Of a DNA stretch of 64,000 nucleotides, positions 54,226 to 63,174 are shown one piece after another. The position numbers and the translations under genes are program-made. This DNA comes from DAOTWC01 sp048499435 (lineage in GTDB: Bacteria; Chloroflexota; Anaerolineae; Aggregatilineales; Phototrophicaceae): the NCBI GenBank assembly GCA_048499435.1, contig JASNZW010000002.1:124001-188000 (forward strand), read 5' to 3'. The notes beneath the pieces were generated by a model. That model was not told the origin of the DNA. It ran no database searches and saw only the letters and a program-made list of their open reading frames with translations. Position 1 is the stretch's first letter. Each line of letters opens with the position of its first letter.

Positions 54226-57200
54226 GGTCGTCGTCGTCCAGCCTGGCGCGCGCTTCAGTCAGCCTGGTCTGCGCCTGCTCGTGGTTGGGGTCCAGCTCCA
54301 GCGCGCGCGCGAAAGCGTGCACGGCCTCGGCATATTCGCTGAGCATAAAGCGCGCCTCGCCGAAATTATACCAGAACCAGGCGTCGGTGTCGTTGTAATA
54401 GGTGGCCAGCTCATAGCACGCCAGCGCCTCGCTCCAGCGCCCCTCAGCCGCGTAGGCCAGCCCCTGGCCGTTCCAGGCCCAGGCATACGTGTTGTCCAGG
54501 TCCAGGGCGCGCTGGTAGCTTTCGATCGCGCCCTCGTTGTCGCCCAGGCGGCGCAGCACCTGCCCATGCCGCGCCCAGGCGCTGGGGTTGTCCGGCTGGA
54601 CATCCAGCGCCTGCTCGATCACAGCCAGGGCTTCCTCGCGGCGCTGCATTTCCAGCAGCACATCCGCTTGGTTCGTGTAATACAGCACAACCGTCGGGTC
54701 CTCGTGGCTGGCGCGCTGGTAGCTGGCGAGCGCCTCTTCGCGCTTGTCCTGCGCCTGCAGCGCCAGCCCGCGCCCGTTCCAGGCCCAGTCATAGTGCGGG
54801 TTAAACTGCAGCGCCTGGTCATAGGCGTGCAGCGCCTCGTCCCAGCGGCGCAGCCGGCGCAGCGCCTGGCCGCGCTTGGCCCAGCTTTCCGCGTGGCGCG
54901 GGTCAACGGCCAGCGCGTGGTCCAGCAGGGCCAGCGCCTCGCCCATGCGGTTGAGCATCACCAGCTCATCGCCCTGGTTGTACCAGTACCACACGTCGTT
55001 TGGCTCAGCTTCGGCGGCGTGCTTAAAACAGTCGAGCGCATCCTCGTGCAGCTCCAGCGCGCTCAGCGTCAGCCCGCGCCCGTTCCAGGCCCAGGCGTAA
55101 TCCGGCGCGAGTTCGACGGCGCGCGTGTAGCTTTTGAGCGCTTCGGGGAAGCGGCCCAGCCGGCGCAGCACCTGGCCGTGCTTGGCCCATATGCGCGCGC
55201 TGCGGCTGTCCTTTTGCAGCGCCTGGTCAAGCAGTTCCAGCGCGGGCACATACTGGTTCAGGTAGACCAGCGCGTCCGCCTGCTGGTAAACGTAAAGCGG
55301 GTCGTGCGGGGCTGCCGCCGCCGCCTGGCGGTAGCAGCGCAGCGCGTCTTCAGGCTGGCCCAGCGCCTCAAAGGTGATGCCTTTTTCGCTCCACGCCCAG
55401 GCGTAAGCGGGGGCCTGTTGTGTCGCCTGCTGCAGCGCGATCAGCGCTTCCTCGAAACGCCGGAGGTTGCGCAGCACGCTGCCCAGCCGCGCCCAGCCGC
55501 GCGCGTGGGCCGGGTTAATCTTCACGGTCTGTTCCAGCAGCGGCAGGGCCTCATCGTAGCGCCGCATCTTGACCAGGATATTGCCCTGGTTGTAGAACGT
55601 GTACCAGGCGTCCTGCTGGTCGTGCTGCGCCGCCTGTCGGTAGCAGGCCAGCGCTTCGTCGAGGCGGTCCAGCGCCTCCAGCGCCATGCCTTTGCCGTTT
55701 AGCGCCCAGTTGTAATCTGGCTGGAGGGCGATAGCGCGGTCGTAAGCGATGAGCGCCTCGTCATAGCGGTGTACATACCGCAGCACCTGCCCCAGCTTTG
55801 ACCAACTGTGGCTGTGCGTTGGGTCGGTGCGCGTCGCCTGCTGCGCGGTGTAAACGGCGTCCTGGTACTGTTTGAGGTCAATCAGCGTTTCAGTGATGTT
55901 GTACCAGTGCCACACTTCGTCTGGCTGGTACTGCGCGGCGCGCTTGAAGGCCGCCAGCGCCGCCGGCAGGCGGTCCAGCGCCCGCAGCGACAGCCCATAG
56001 CCGTTGTGCGCCCAGGCGTATTCCGGGTCCAGGCGGACGGCCTGCTCGTAAGCGCGAGCCGACTCCTGATAGTCGCCCAGCAGGCGCAGCATCTGCCCCA
56101 GTTTGGCCCAACTGTTAGGGTGCGCCGGGTCCATTTGCAGCGCCTTGCCCAGCAGGGCGACGGCCTCGCGGTAGCGGCCCATACTTTGCAGCACGTCGGC
56201 CTGATTGCACCAGTGCCACACGTCCGTCGGGTTGATCTGCGCCGCCTTCTCATAGCAGGCCAGCGCCTGCTCCAACTGCCCCATGCGCTCCAGCACGATC
56301 CCTTTGCCGTTCCAGGCGAAGGCGTAGCGCGGCTGAATTTCCAGCGCGCGGTCATAGCACACCAGCGCGTCCGCGAAGCGGCTGAGCAGGCGCAGCGTGC
56401 GCCCCTTGCGCGCCCAGGCCCAGGCGTAATCTGGCTGGAGGACGATGGCGCGGTTGTAGGCTTCCAGCGCCTCATCGAGGTGGCCCAGCTCAGTGAGCGA
56501 ATAGCCCTTGTCCATCAGCTCGCGCGCTTCCAGCGCCGGCCCGGTCGCCTCCATAACGGCTGGCTTGCCGGTGATGTCGGTGTAAATGGTTGACAGCGCC
56601 GTAACAATCTCGCTCCACGATGCGGGCCGGTTTTCCGGCGTTTTTTCCAGGCAGGCCAGCGCCAGCGCGAGCAGCGGGGCGGGCAGCGCCCGGGCCTGGC
56701 GCGGGAACAGCGGCACGCGGTGCAGGTGCGCGTCCATCCAGTCAGCGAACTTGCGCGCGTCGAACACCGGCCTGCCGGTGAGCATTTCGTAGAGCAGGCA
56801 GCCAAAGGCGTAAATATCTGAGCGCAGGTCCACCCGCTGCGACCGGCACTGTTCCGGCGACATATACGGCGCTGTGCCGACGACCGCGCCGACGCGGGTG
56901 AGCTGGGTGTTCGGGCTGGCGTCTGGCGGCTGGTCGTCCACCGCCAGGTGCTCGCCCTCAACTGAGCGCACCAGGCCGAAATCGGTCACTTTGGCGATCG
57001 CGTCGTGGGTGACGAGGATGTTGGCCGGTTTGAGGTCGCGGTGGACCAGGCCGGGGACCTGGCGCACGGCGTGCTGCATCCCCAGCGCGATGTGCAGGCC
57101 AAACTCAACGGCCAGCGCTGTAGAGAGGCGGTGGTGGTCAATCCAGCTTTTGAGGTCCGGCCCCAGCCCTTCCGGCCCGCTGATGTGTTCGAGGATCAGG

Positions 57201-58240
57201 TGCGGGCGGCTGTTGATGTTCTGCACCAGCCGCGCCTGCACGATATGGTGGTGCTTTTCCAGGCGGATCCAGGTGTGCGCTTCGTTGTAGAAGCGGATGA
57301 CGGCGCGCTCGTTTTCGAGGAAGCGCGCCTGGAAACTCTTGATCGCGACTGGCTCGTGCTGGTCAAGGTCATAGCACAGGTAAACGACGCCCATGCCGCC
57401 CCGGCGCACGTCGGCCACTTCGTAGCGCCCTTCGATGCGGTCGCCCTGGTGAAACTCGTCGTCGGCGCGCGCGGGCCGCCGCCGCTTCGAGATATCCAGC
57501 TCGTGCAGCGGGCCGCTGGCGTCGCGTTCGACCGACGTCAGCTCGCTGAGCGCGGCCGGTTGGGCCAGGCCCTCCAGCGGCGCGACGGGGTCGTTATCCG
57601 GCTGCGAATAGATGGAGTCGGCGCTGCCGGCGGCGTCGGGGGCCGTCACCTGCGACTGGCTGAGCAGGAACGACAGGTTGACATCGGCGGCGGTGAGGTC
57701 CTGGCCGATATCGGCGCGGGTCGCCTCTTCGGCGCTGGCTGGCGTCAGCGCCAGGCCGGCGCTGTACGTGTCGAACAGGGCGCGCAGGTCGCCCTCAGCG
57801 AGGGGAAACGGCGCGCCGTCACCCTCAGCCAGCGCCCACAGCGCGGCGGCGATGTTGCGCGGCGTCGGGTATTCGTGCGCGGCCTGTGCTGTCCAGCCGC
57901 GCAGGGCGTCAATCATGCGGCGGGCCAGGGCGCGGTCGTCGTCGCTGACCGCTGTTTGCAGCGCCTTCTGGTAGGCGGCCAGCGCCTTGCCCACATAGAA
58001 CACGCGCAGCCGCCCGTCGTCGGTGAGGATGCGGCGCGCGCACAGGTCCCCCAGCGCGAACAGGTCGTTGATGTCGCTGCGCCGCAGCGCCAGCAGGCCC
58101 AGCGCGCGGATCTCCGGGTTGGCGTCAGTGGCGTAGAGGTCCGTCTGGTCAGCGCGGCGGCGGCGGCGCAGCAGGCGGCGCCGGTCGTCGTCGGCCAGGG
58201 CGGCGGGCTGGCGGCCGCTTTGGGGGGCTGGCGGGAGCAT
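54218..58240 (-). CDS. Ser/Thr protein kinase fused to 22 TPR repeats
   Basis: A 1340-residue soluble protein. Residues 1-265 match nothing I recognise and include an Arg-rich stretch. A eukaryotic-type kinase covers ~272-545: RRGGMGVVYL loop, VAIKSF with Lys301, catalytic HRDLKPANI (400-408), DFG (420-422) and GTAPYMSPEQ. From ~569 to the end run 22 TPRs of 33-36 residues, which group in threes. TPRs usually bind protein partners. The gene starts six bases after the ClpC-like gene and overlaps the FHA gene. Kinase residues are complete, so it should be active. Confidence 0.93.
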   Translation of the reverse strand: MLPPAPQSGRQPAALADDDRRRLLRRRRRADQTDLYATDANPEIRALGLLALRRSDINDLFALGDLCARRILTDDGRLRVFYVGKALAAYQKALQTAVSDDDRALARRMIDALRGWTAQAAHEYPTPRNIAAALWALAEGDGAPFPLAEGDLRALFDTYSAGLALTPASAEEATRADIGQDLTAADVNLSFLLSQSQVTAPDAAGSADSIYSQPDNDPVAPLEGLAQPAALSELTSVERDASGPLHELDISKRRRPARADDEFHQGDRIEGRYEVADVRRGGMGVVYLCYDLDQHEPVAIKSFQARFLENERAVIRFYNEAHTWIRLEKHHHIVQARLVQNINSRPHLILEHISGPEGLGPDLKSWIDHHRLSTALAVEFGLHIALGMQHAVRQVPGLVHRDLKPANILVTHDAIAKVTDFGLVRSVEGEHLAVDDQPPDASPNTQLTRVGAVVGTAPYMSPEQCRSQRVDLRSDIYAFGCLLYEMLTGRPVFDARKFADWMDAHLHRVPLFPRQARALPAPLLALALACLEKTPENRPASWSEIVTALSTIYTDITGKPAVMEATGPALEARELMDKGYSLTELGHLDEALEAYNRAIVLQPDYAWAWARKGRTLRLLSRFADALVCYDRALEIQPRYAFAWNGKGIVLERMGQLEQALACYEKAAQINPTDVWHWCNQADVLQSMGRYREAVALLGKALQMDPAHPNSWAKLGQMLRLLGDYQESARAYEQAVRLDPEYAWAHNGYGLSLRALDRLPAALAAFKRAAQYQPDEVWHWYNITETLIDLKQYQDAVYTAQQATRTDPTHSHSWSKLGQVLRYVHRYDEALIAYDRAIALQPDYNWALNGKGMALEALDRLDEALACYRQAAQHDQQDAWYTFYNQGNILVKMRRYDEALPLLEQTVKINPAHARGWARLGSVLRNLRRFEEALIALQQATQQAPAYAWAWSEKGITFEALGQPEDALRCYRQAAAAAPHDPLYVYQQADALVYLNQYVPALELLDQALQKDSRSARIWAKHGQVLRRLGRFPEALKSYTRAVELAPDYAWAWNGRGLTLSALELHEDALDCFKHAAEAEPNDVWYWYNQGDELVMLNRMGEALALLDHALAVDPRHAESWAKRGQALRRLRRWDEALHAYDQALQFNPHYDWAWNGRGLALQAQDKREEALASYQRASHEDPTVVLYYTNQADVLLEMQRREEALAVIEQALDVQPDNPSAWARHGQVLRRLGDNEGAIESYQRALDLDNTYAWAWNGQGLAYAAEGRWSEALACYELATYYNDTDAWFWYNFGEARFMLSEYAEAVHAFARALELDPNHEQAQTRLTEARARLDDDDHD
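54265..56536 (-). repeat. Three-TPR supra-repeat (~102 residues, ~306 bases) within the kinase gene
   Basis: TPR units cycle through three kinds: one beginning AWAWNGxG, one beginning VWxWYNQ and one beginning SWAKxGQVLRxL. Six or more consecutive cycles are visible, with DP or QP ends. This points to growth by duplication of a three-TPR block. Confidence 0.8.
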
Positions 58241-58246
58241 AGGCCG

Positions 58247-60604
58247 CTACTCCGCGCGCACGGGGGCGGTGGAAAACACCAGCCGCCCGTCGGCTGCGTC
58301 CGCCGTGATCGCGGCGCCCGGCGCGAAGGCGTCCTCGACAATGCGCGCGCTCAGGGGCCGCGTGAGCAGGCGTTCAGTGGCCCGGCGCAGCGGGCGCGCG
58401 CCGTTTTCAGGGTCATAGCCCTGCGCCAGGATAAGCTGGCGCGCGCTGTCAGTGAGCGTGAGCGTCAGGCGCTGGTCCGCCAGGCGCAGGTGCAGGCCGC
58501 TGAGCTGCATGTCGAGAATCGTGTTGAGGGCCAGCGGCGTCAGCGGGCGAAAGGTGATGATCTCGTCTACGCGGTTGAGAAATTCGGGCCGGAAGAAGCG
58601 CGTGAGGTGGGCGCTGTAGTCGTGGCCGCGCGGGTCAGCGGTAAAGCCGACCTGCTTGCCGCTGTCCTCGCCGCCGATGTTGCTGGTCATGATAAAGACC
58701 GCGTGACGGCAGTCCACCACGCCGCCGCGCGCGTCGCTGAGGCGGCCTTCATCGAACACCTGCAGGAAGATGTCGAACACCTCCGGCGCGGCCTTCTCCA
58801 CCTCGTCCAGCAGCACAACGCTGTACGGGCGGCGGCGCAGGCTGTCGGTGAGCTGGCCGCCGCGCTGTGTGTCCTTGTAGCCCGGCGGCGCGCCGATCAG
58901 CCGGGCGACGGTGTGCGCGTCGTGAAACTCGGACATGTCCAGGCGCAGCATGGCGTCGTCGCTGCCGAACAGAAAGCTGGCCAGCGCGCGCGCCAGCGCG
59001 GTCTTGCCCACGCCGGATGGCCCCAGGAACAGGAACACGCCGATCGGCCGGTTCGGGTCGCTGAGGCCCGCGCGCGCCATTTTAATAATGCTGGCGACCG
59101 CGTTCACGGCTTCATCCTGGCCGACAACGCGCAGCAGCAGCGCCTTTTCCAGCCCGGCCAGCCGCAGCTTTTCGTCGCTGGTCAGCTCGCTGACCGGGAT
59201 GCCGGTCCAGTTCGAGAGCACGTCGGCGATCGTCTCGACGCGCACCTCGCCCTCGTCGGGCGCGTCGTCGTCGGCGACGGTGCGGATAACGACGCGGGCG
59301 CAGGCTTCGTCCAGCAGGTCAAGCGCTTTATCGGGCAGGCGGCGGTCTGGCAGGTAGCGCACCGACAGGCGAACGGCGGCTTCCAGCGCCTCCGGGCGGA
59401 TGTTAACGCCGTGATGCGCCTCCAGGCGGGTGCGCTGGCCGCTGAGAATCGCGAGCGTGTCCGCCTCGCTCGGCTCTTCGATGTCAATGGTGCGGAAGCG
59501 GCGCTCCAGCGCCGGGTCCTGGGCGATCGCGCGGCGGTATTCCTCGTGGGTGGTCGCGCCGACGCACACCAGCTCGCCGCGCGCCAGCGCGGGCTTGAGG
59601 ATGTTGGCGGCGTCCAGGTTGCTGTCGATGGTGTCGCCCGCGCCGACGATGGTGTGGATTTCGTCAATAAACAGGATCACGCTGCCCGCGCGCTTGATTT
59701 CTTCGACAATGCCGATCAGGCGTTCCTCGAACTGGCCGCGCAGGCTGGTCCCGGCGACCAGGTTGCTGATCTCGATCTGCACGACGCGCCGGTTGAGCAG
59801 CGGGGCGGGCGCTGTGCCGTCGTAGATGGCGTAGGCCAGCCCTTCAACTACCGCGGTTTTGCCCACGCCGGCGTCGCCCAGCAGCAGCGGGTTGTTCTTT
59901 TTGCTGCGCGCCAGCGTGCGCGCCACCGCGCGGATTTCGCGGTCGCGCGCGATCGCCGGGCCGATGCGCCCCTCGGCGGCCTGCGCCGTGAGGTCGCGCC
60001 CATATTTGTCGAGCAGCGGCGTCGGCGCGCGAAACTCACCCGGCGCGCCCGCGCTGTTGGCGGCGCCGGCCTCCGACAGCTTGAGGTCGAAATCGCTGTC
60101 CAGGTCGCCGAAGCCGAGCAGATCGTCGGCCTCCGGCAGCGGCGCGTCGCCGCCAACCTCTTCGTCTACCAGCCGGTGCAGCCACAGGTCCACATCGAAG
60201 CCCATATCAGCGAGCTTGCGGATGGGCACACTCTCGCCTTCCTGAAGCAGCGCCATCAGGATGAAGTCTTCGCGGCAGTCGGGCGCGTCGTCACGGTCGG
60301 CCATAAAGATCGCCAGCGAGAGGATGATGCCAGCGCGCGGCGTGAGGGGCAGCGTGTCGTCCAGCGGGCCTTCGCCGCTGCCGATCTCGCGCCGAATCTC
60401 ATTGCGCACCTCGCGCGGTTTGAGGCCAGCGCGCCGCAGCAGCGCGCTGACCGCGCCGCTGTCGCTGCGCGTGCAGGCCATAAACAGGTGTTCCGCGCCG
60501 ATGTAATTATGGCCCAGGCGGCGCGCTTCTTCCGCGGCCCGGCTAAGAATATCCGCGCAGCGCTCGCGGATTTCCTTATCGGGGATGTCTGGCGATGGCG
60601 TCAC
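58247..60604 (-). CDS. ClpC/ClpA-like AAA+ unfoldase lacking the middle domain
   Basis: A 785-residue Hsp100 ATPase. It has an N-terminal Clp repeat domain (GHNYIGAEHLFMA near residue 38), D1 with Walker A GDAGVGKT (243-250) and Walker B ILFIDEIH, and D2 with Walker A GPSGVGKT (528-535) and LLDEVEK. Between D1 and D2 (~434-456) the coiled-coil middle domain of ClpC/ClpB is missing, as in ClpA. A VGF tripeptide (652-654) matches the loop that docks on ClpP, so a protease role is more likely than ClpV-type disassembly. Start GTG 60604 has AGGGGA upstream; GTG 60622 is the alternative. It heads the kinase/FHA operon. Confidence 0.9.
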   Translation of the reverse strand: MTPSPDIPDKEIRERCADILSRAAEEARRLGHNYIGAEHLFMACTRSDSGAVSALLRRAGLKPREVRNEIRREIGSGEGPLDDTLPLTPRAGIILSLAIFMADRDDAPDCREDFILMALLQEGESVPIRKLADMGFDVDLWLHRLVDEEVGGDAPLPEADDLLGFGDLDSDFDLKLSEAGAANSAGAPGEFRAPTPLLDKYGRDLTAQAAEGRIGPAIARDREIRAVARTLARSKKNNPLLLGDAGVGKTAVVEGLAYAIYDGTAPAPLLNRRVVQIEISNLVAGTSLRGQFEERLIGIVEEIKRAGSVILFIDEIHTIVGAGDTIDSNLDAANILKPALARGELVCVGATTHEEYRRAIAQDPALERRFRTIDIEEPSEADTLAILSGQRTRLEAHHGVNIRPEALEAAVRLSVRYLPDRRLPDKALDLLDEACARVVIRTVADDDAPDEGEVRVETIADVLSNWTGIPVSELTSDEKLRLAGLEKALLLRVVGQDEAVNAVASIIKMARAGLSDPNRPIGVFLFLGPSGVGKTALARALASFLFGSDDAMLRLDMSEFHDAHTVARLIGAPPGYKDTQRGGQLTDSLRRRPYSVVLLDEVEKAAPEVFDIFLQVFDEGRLSDARGGVVDCRHAVFIMTSNIGGEDSGKQVGFTADPRGHDYSAHLTRFFRPEFLNRVDEIITFRPLTPLALNTILDMQLSGLHLRLADQRLTLTLTDSARQLILAQGYDPENGARPLRRATERLLTRPLSARIVEDAFAPGAAITADAADGRLVFSTAPVRAE

Positions 60605-60643
60605 GCGAATGTCCCCTGACACAGAAATTGCTTATCCGCGTTG

Positions 60644-60752
60644 AGTATACCAACTGCGAGCCTGCTAGGGGAAAATTGGCCCGCTTTTCCCGGATAATAT
60701 CAATTGAGAAAGCATGGATTTTCGTGTACCGTAGAAAAGACAGCGTTATGAT
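60644..60752. promoter_or_regulatory. Divergent promoter region between ClpC-like and kinase genes
   Basis: On the minus strand a TATACT -10-like hexamer (60644-60649) lies ~40 bases before the ClpC-like start, without a good -35. On the plus strand TATGAT (60747-60752) lies 30 bases before the kinase start. The spacer is more AT-rich than its surroundings. Confidence 0.35.
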
Positions 60753-60781
60753 TTTCTTACTGTACAGGGCGGGAGGCGCGG

Positions 60782-62434
60782 ATGGCGGGCGATCCGTTGA
60801 TCGGCGTGAAACTGGGTGACTATGAAATCCGGCGCGTGCTGGGGCAGGGCGGCATGGCGCGCGTTTACCTGGGGCACGACAGTGTGCTCCAGCGTGACGC
60901 CGCCGTCAAGGTGGTGGACCCGCATTTTGTGCGCGACGACGAGCGCGATGAATACCGCGAGCGCTTCCTGCGCGAGGCGCGGGCTATCGCCCGGCTGCGC
61001 CACCCGCATATTGTTGACGTGTACCAGTTCGGCCAGGCCGGCGATATTTATTACATGGCGATGGGCTTCGTGGCGGGGCGCGACCTGCGCTGCATCCTCA
61101 AAGACCACACCGCCGCCGGCACGCTCATCGCCCCTGCCGACGCGCTGCGCATCGTCACTGACGTGGCCGACGCGCTCGATTACGCGCACCAGGCGGGCGT
61201 TATCCACCGCGACGTCAAGCCCTCTAACATCATGGTGATGGCTGACGGCCACGCCGTCCTGACCGACTTCGGCCTGGTGCTGAACGTGCCTGAGGGGACG
61301 ATCGGCACGACGTTCGGCAGTGTGCATTATATCGCCCCCGAACAGGCTGAGTCGTCGCGCATGGCTGCGCCGCAGAGCGACCTGTACGCGCTGGGCGTGG
61401 TGCTGTATGAGATGCTGGCCGGGCGCGTGCCCTTTGACGACCAATCCATCATGAGCGTGGCGCTCAAGCAGATCAACGACGCGCCGCCGCCGCCGTCCCT
61501 GTTTAACCGCAGCCTTTCCCCGGCGGTCGAAGCGATGGTACTCAAAACGCTGGCGAAAGAGCCAGCGCAGCGCTACCAGACAGGCGCGGAGTTCGTGGCG
61601 GCTCTGGAAAGCGCGCTCGGCATGACCGACGACGACGAGATCACGCGGCGGCTGCCGCTGCCGCTGCGCCTGCCGGCCTCGCCCGCGCTGGAACGGACGC
61701 CCGCGTGGGTCGTGGCTGACCCGGAAGCGCCTACGCTGGTTGATTCCGACACCGGCTCCGCCCGGCGCCAAACGCCGCCGGCGGGAACGCGCCGGGTTGG
61801 CCGCTACGCGGCGGGCGCTGCGCTGGCGCTGCTCGCCGCCGCGCTGGGGCTGGGCGCGCTGCTCGCGGCAGGTTCGGGCGGCGGCGCACCGGCCCAGGCC
61901 GCCAGCACGCTGACCGGCGTTCCCGCCGGCGGCGCTGTCACGCGCGCGGCGCTGACGCCCACCGTCACTGTCACAGCCACGCGCCCGCCCGCCGTGTCTG
62001 AAACCGCGCCCACTGTTACGGCGGCGGCGGTCGCGCCCACCGTGCCGCCCGCCGATGTCCGCCTGATCTACGACGCTAGCGGGCTGACGCTGCTCAATGT
62101 GGCCGCTGAGAGCATCAACGTCAGCGACCTGACGTTTGTGCAAACGCAGGCTGGCGGCGACGCGCTGGTTTTCCGCGCGTCCATGTGGAGCCGGGGCAGC
62201 GCGCCGCCGGCGGCGCTGCCGCCCGGCGATTGTTTCCAGGTGTGGGTGACGGACCAGGCGCAGCCAGAGCCGCCGGCGGCCTGCGGCACGCGCCACGCCT
62301 GGAGCCGTGTGTCGCCGCTGCGCCGCTTCTGGGCCAGCGACACACCCGCTGCGCTGTTCCGCGTGGAGCGCGGCGGCGCGCCGCTGGCCGAGTGTGCGGT
62401 CGCGGCGGGCGAGTGCGCTTTCGCGCTTGATTGA
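60782..62434 (+). CDS. Membrane-bound Ser/Thr protein kinase
   Basis: A 550-residue kinase with a cytoplasmic catalytic domain (residues ~12-280: LGQGGMARVYLG, Lys43 in AAVKVV, HRDVKPSNI 142-150, DFG 162-164, GSVHYIAPEQ), a Pro/Arg-rich linker, one membrane helix (~341-363) and an extracytoplasmic C-terminus. The outer part has a Thr/Ala/Pro-rich stem and a globular domain with four cysteines (CFQVWV, ACGTRH, AECAVAAGECAF). It may sense an external ligand. GGGAGG precedes ATG 60782. It is divergent from the ClpC-like/TPR-kinase/FHA operon and could act on the same FHA protein. Confidence 0.92.
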   Translation: MAGDPLIGVKLGDYEIRRVLGQGGMARVYLGHDSVLQRDAAVKVVDPHFVRDDERDEYRERFLREARAIARLRHPHIVDVYQFGQAGDIYYMAMGFVAGRDLRCILKDHTAAGTLIAPADALRIVTDVADALDYAHQAGVIHRDVKPSNIMVMADGHAVLTDFGLVLNVPEGTIGTTFGSVHYIAPEQAESSRMAAPQSDLYALGVVLYEMLAGRVPFDDQSIMSVALKQINDAPPPPSLFNRSLSPAVEAMVLKTLAKEPAQRYQTGAEFVAALESALGMTDDDEITRRLPLPLRLPASPALERTPAWVVADPEAPTLVDSDTGSARRQTPPAGTRRVGRYAAGAALALLAAALGLGALLAAGSGGGAPAQAASTLTGVPAGGAVTRAALTPTVTVTATRPPAVSETAPTVTAAAVAPTVPPADVRLIYDASGLTLLNVAAESINVSDLTFVQTQAGGDALVFRASMWSRGSAPPAALPPGDCFQVWVTDQAQPEPPAACGTRHAWSRVSPLRRFWASDTPAALFRVERGGAPLAECAVAAGECAFALD

Positions 62435-62447
62435 ACGTTTGGCGGCT

Positions 62448-63167
62448 TTACCCCACCAGCGCCAGCAGCTTGAGCAGCGCGAACAGCCCGAACGCCGCGT
62501 GCGCGATGATCGCCGCCCGCGTCGAGCCGGTGTAGGCGCGCACGCCGGTCAGCAGCAGCCCGGCCAGCAGGGGCGCGGCCAGGGCGTGCGCCAGCGGCAG
62601 CCCCGGCCGCGCGTAGGCGATAAAGTGAAACGCGGCGTAGAGAGCCGCCGTCAGCAGCAGGGCCGCCCAGGGGCCGAAGCGCGCCCGCGCCGCTGGAAAG
62701 AGCATCCCCCGGAACACCAGTTCCTCAGCGATAGGCTGAGCCGCCAGCAGCAGCGCCGCCGCGATAACCCAGGCCAGCGCCGAATCAGGCTGAACGTAAA
62801 GGTCCAGCAGCTCTGGGGTGGGCAGGAACCCGCCGCTCAGCGCCATGATAACCAGGTCAAACACCACTGCCATGCCCAGGCTGAACAGCAGCACCAGGTA
62901 CAGGCGGCTGTCACCGGCTTCCAGGCGCAGCGCGGCGCGCTCAGCCGGCTGGCGGCACGCCACCGCCACGAAAATAACCGTCACCAGGCTGCCGATTGTC
63001 CAGCCGGTCAGCAGCGCCGCCGGCTGGTCGCCAAAAACCGACAGGCCGATAAACGAGCCGGCGACAATCGCGATCAGGCCCACGAGCGCCGCGTTGACCG
63101 CCGCGAACAGCCCCCAGGGGGGCGGCGGTTCGGGCCGGGCCAGGCGGCGCAGCAGCGCAGCGAACAT
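62448..63167 (-). CDS. CPBP-family intramembrane glutamic endopeptidase
   Basis: About 239 residues with six or seven membrane helices. The catalytic EEXXXR motif is in PIAEELVFRGMLFP, and AALYAAFHFIAYA gives the FxxxH motif, both facing the membrane interior. Bacterial members cleave membrane proteins or peptides; some confer immunity to bacteriocins. The ATG at 63167, seven bases after the guaA stop, is preferred to the in-frame ATG at 63188 that lies inside guaA. It is likely co-transcribed with guaA. Confidence 0.87.
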   Translation of the reverse strand: MFAALLRRLARPEPPPPWGLFAAVNAALVGLIAIVAGSFIGLSVFGDQPAALLTGWTIGSLVTVIFVAVACRQPAERAALRLEAGDSRLYLVLLFSLGMAVVFDLVIMALSGGFLPTPELLDLYVQPDSALAWVIAAALLLAAQPIAEELVFRGMLFPAARARFGPWAALLLTAALYAAFHFIAYARPGLPLAHALAAPLLAGLLLTGVRAYTGSTRAAIIAHAAFGLFALLKLLALVG

Positions 63168-63174
63168 ACGCGGT

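Noticed and set aside
54170..55702. Plus-strand open frame of about 510 codons with a repeated pattern
   Set aside because: Mirror of the TPR repeats on the other strand; repetition comes from the real gene.
53827..60604. Type VI secretion locus
   Set aside because: Kinase, FHA and Clp ATPase recall it, but there are no sheath, tube, baseplate or membrane-complex genes, and the ATPase carries a ClpP-docking tripeptide.
57005..60619. Plus-strand open frame of about 1200 codons
   Set aside because: It is antisense to the ClpC-like and kinase-TPR genes, spans both, and its protein is Arg/Val/Ala-rich with no motif. It is a by-product of GC-rich codon use.
60746..62296. Minus-strand open frame of about 516 codons
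   Set aside because: Antisense to the membrane kinase, which has all kinase motifs.
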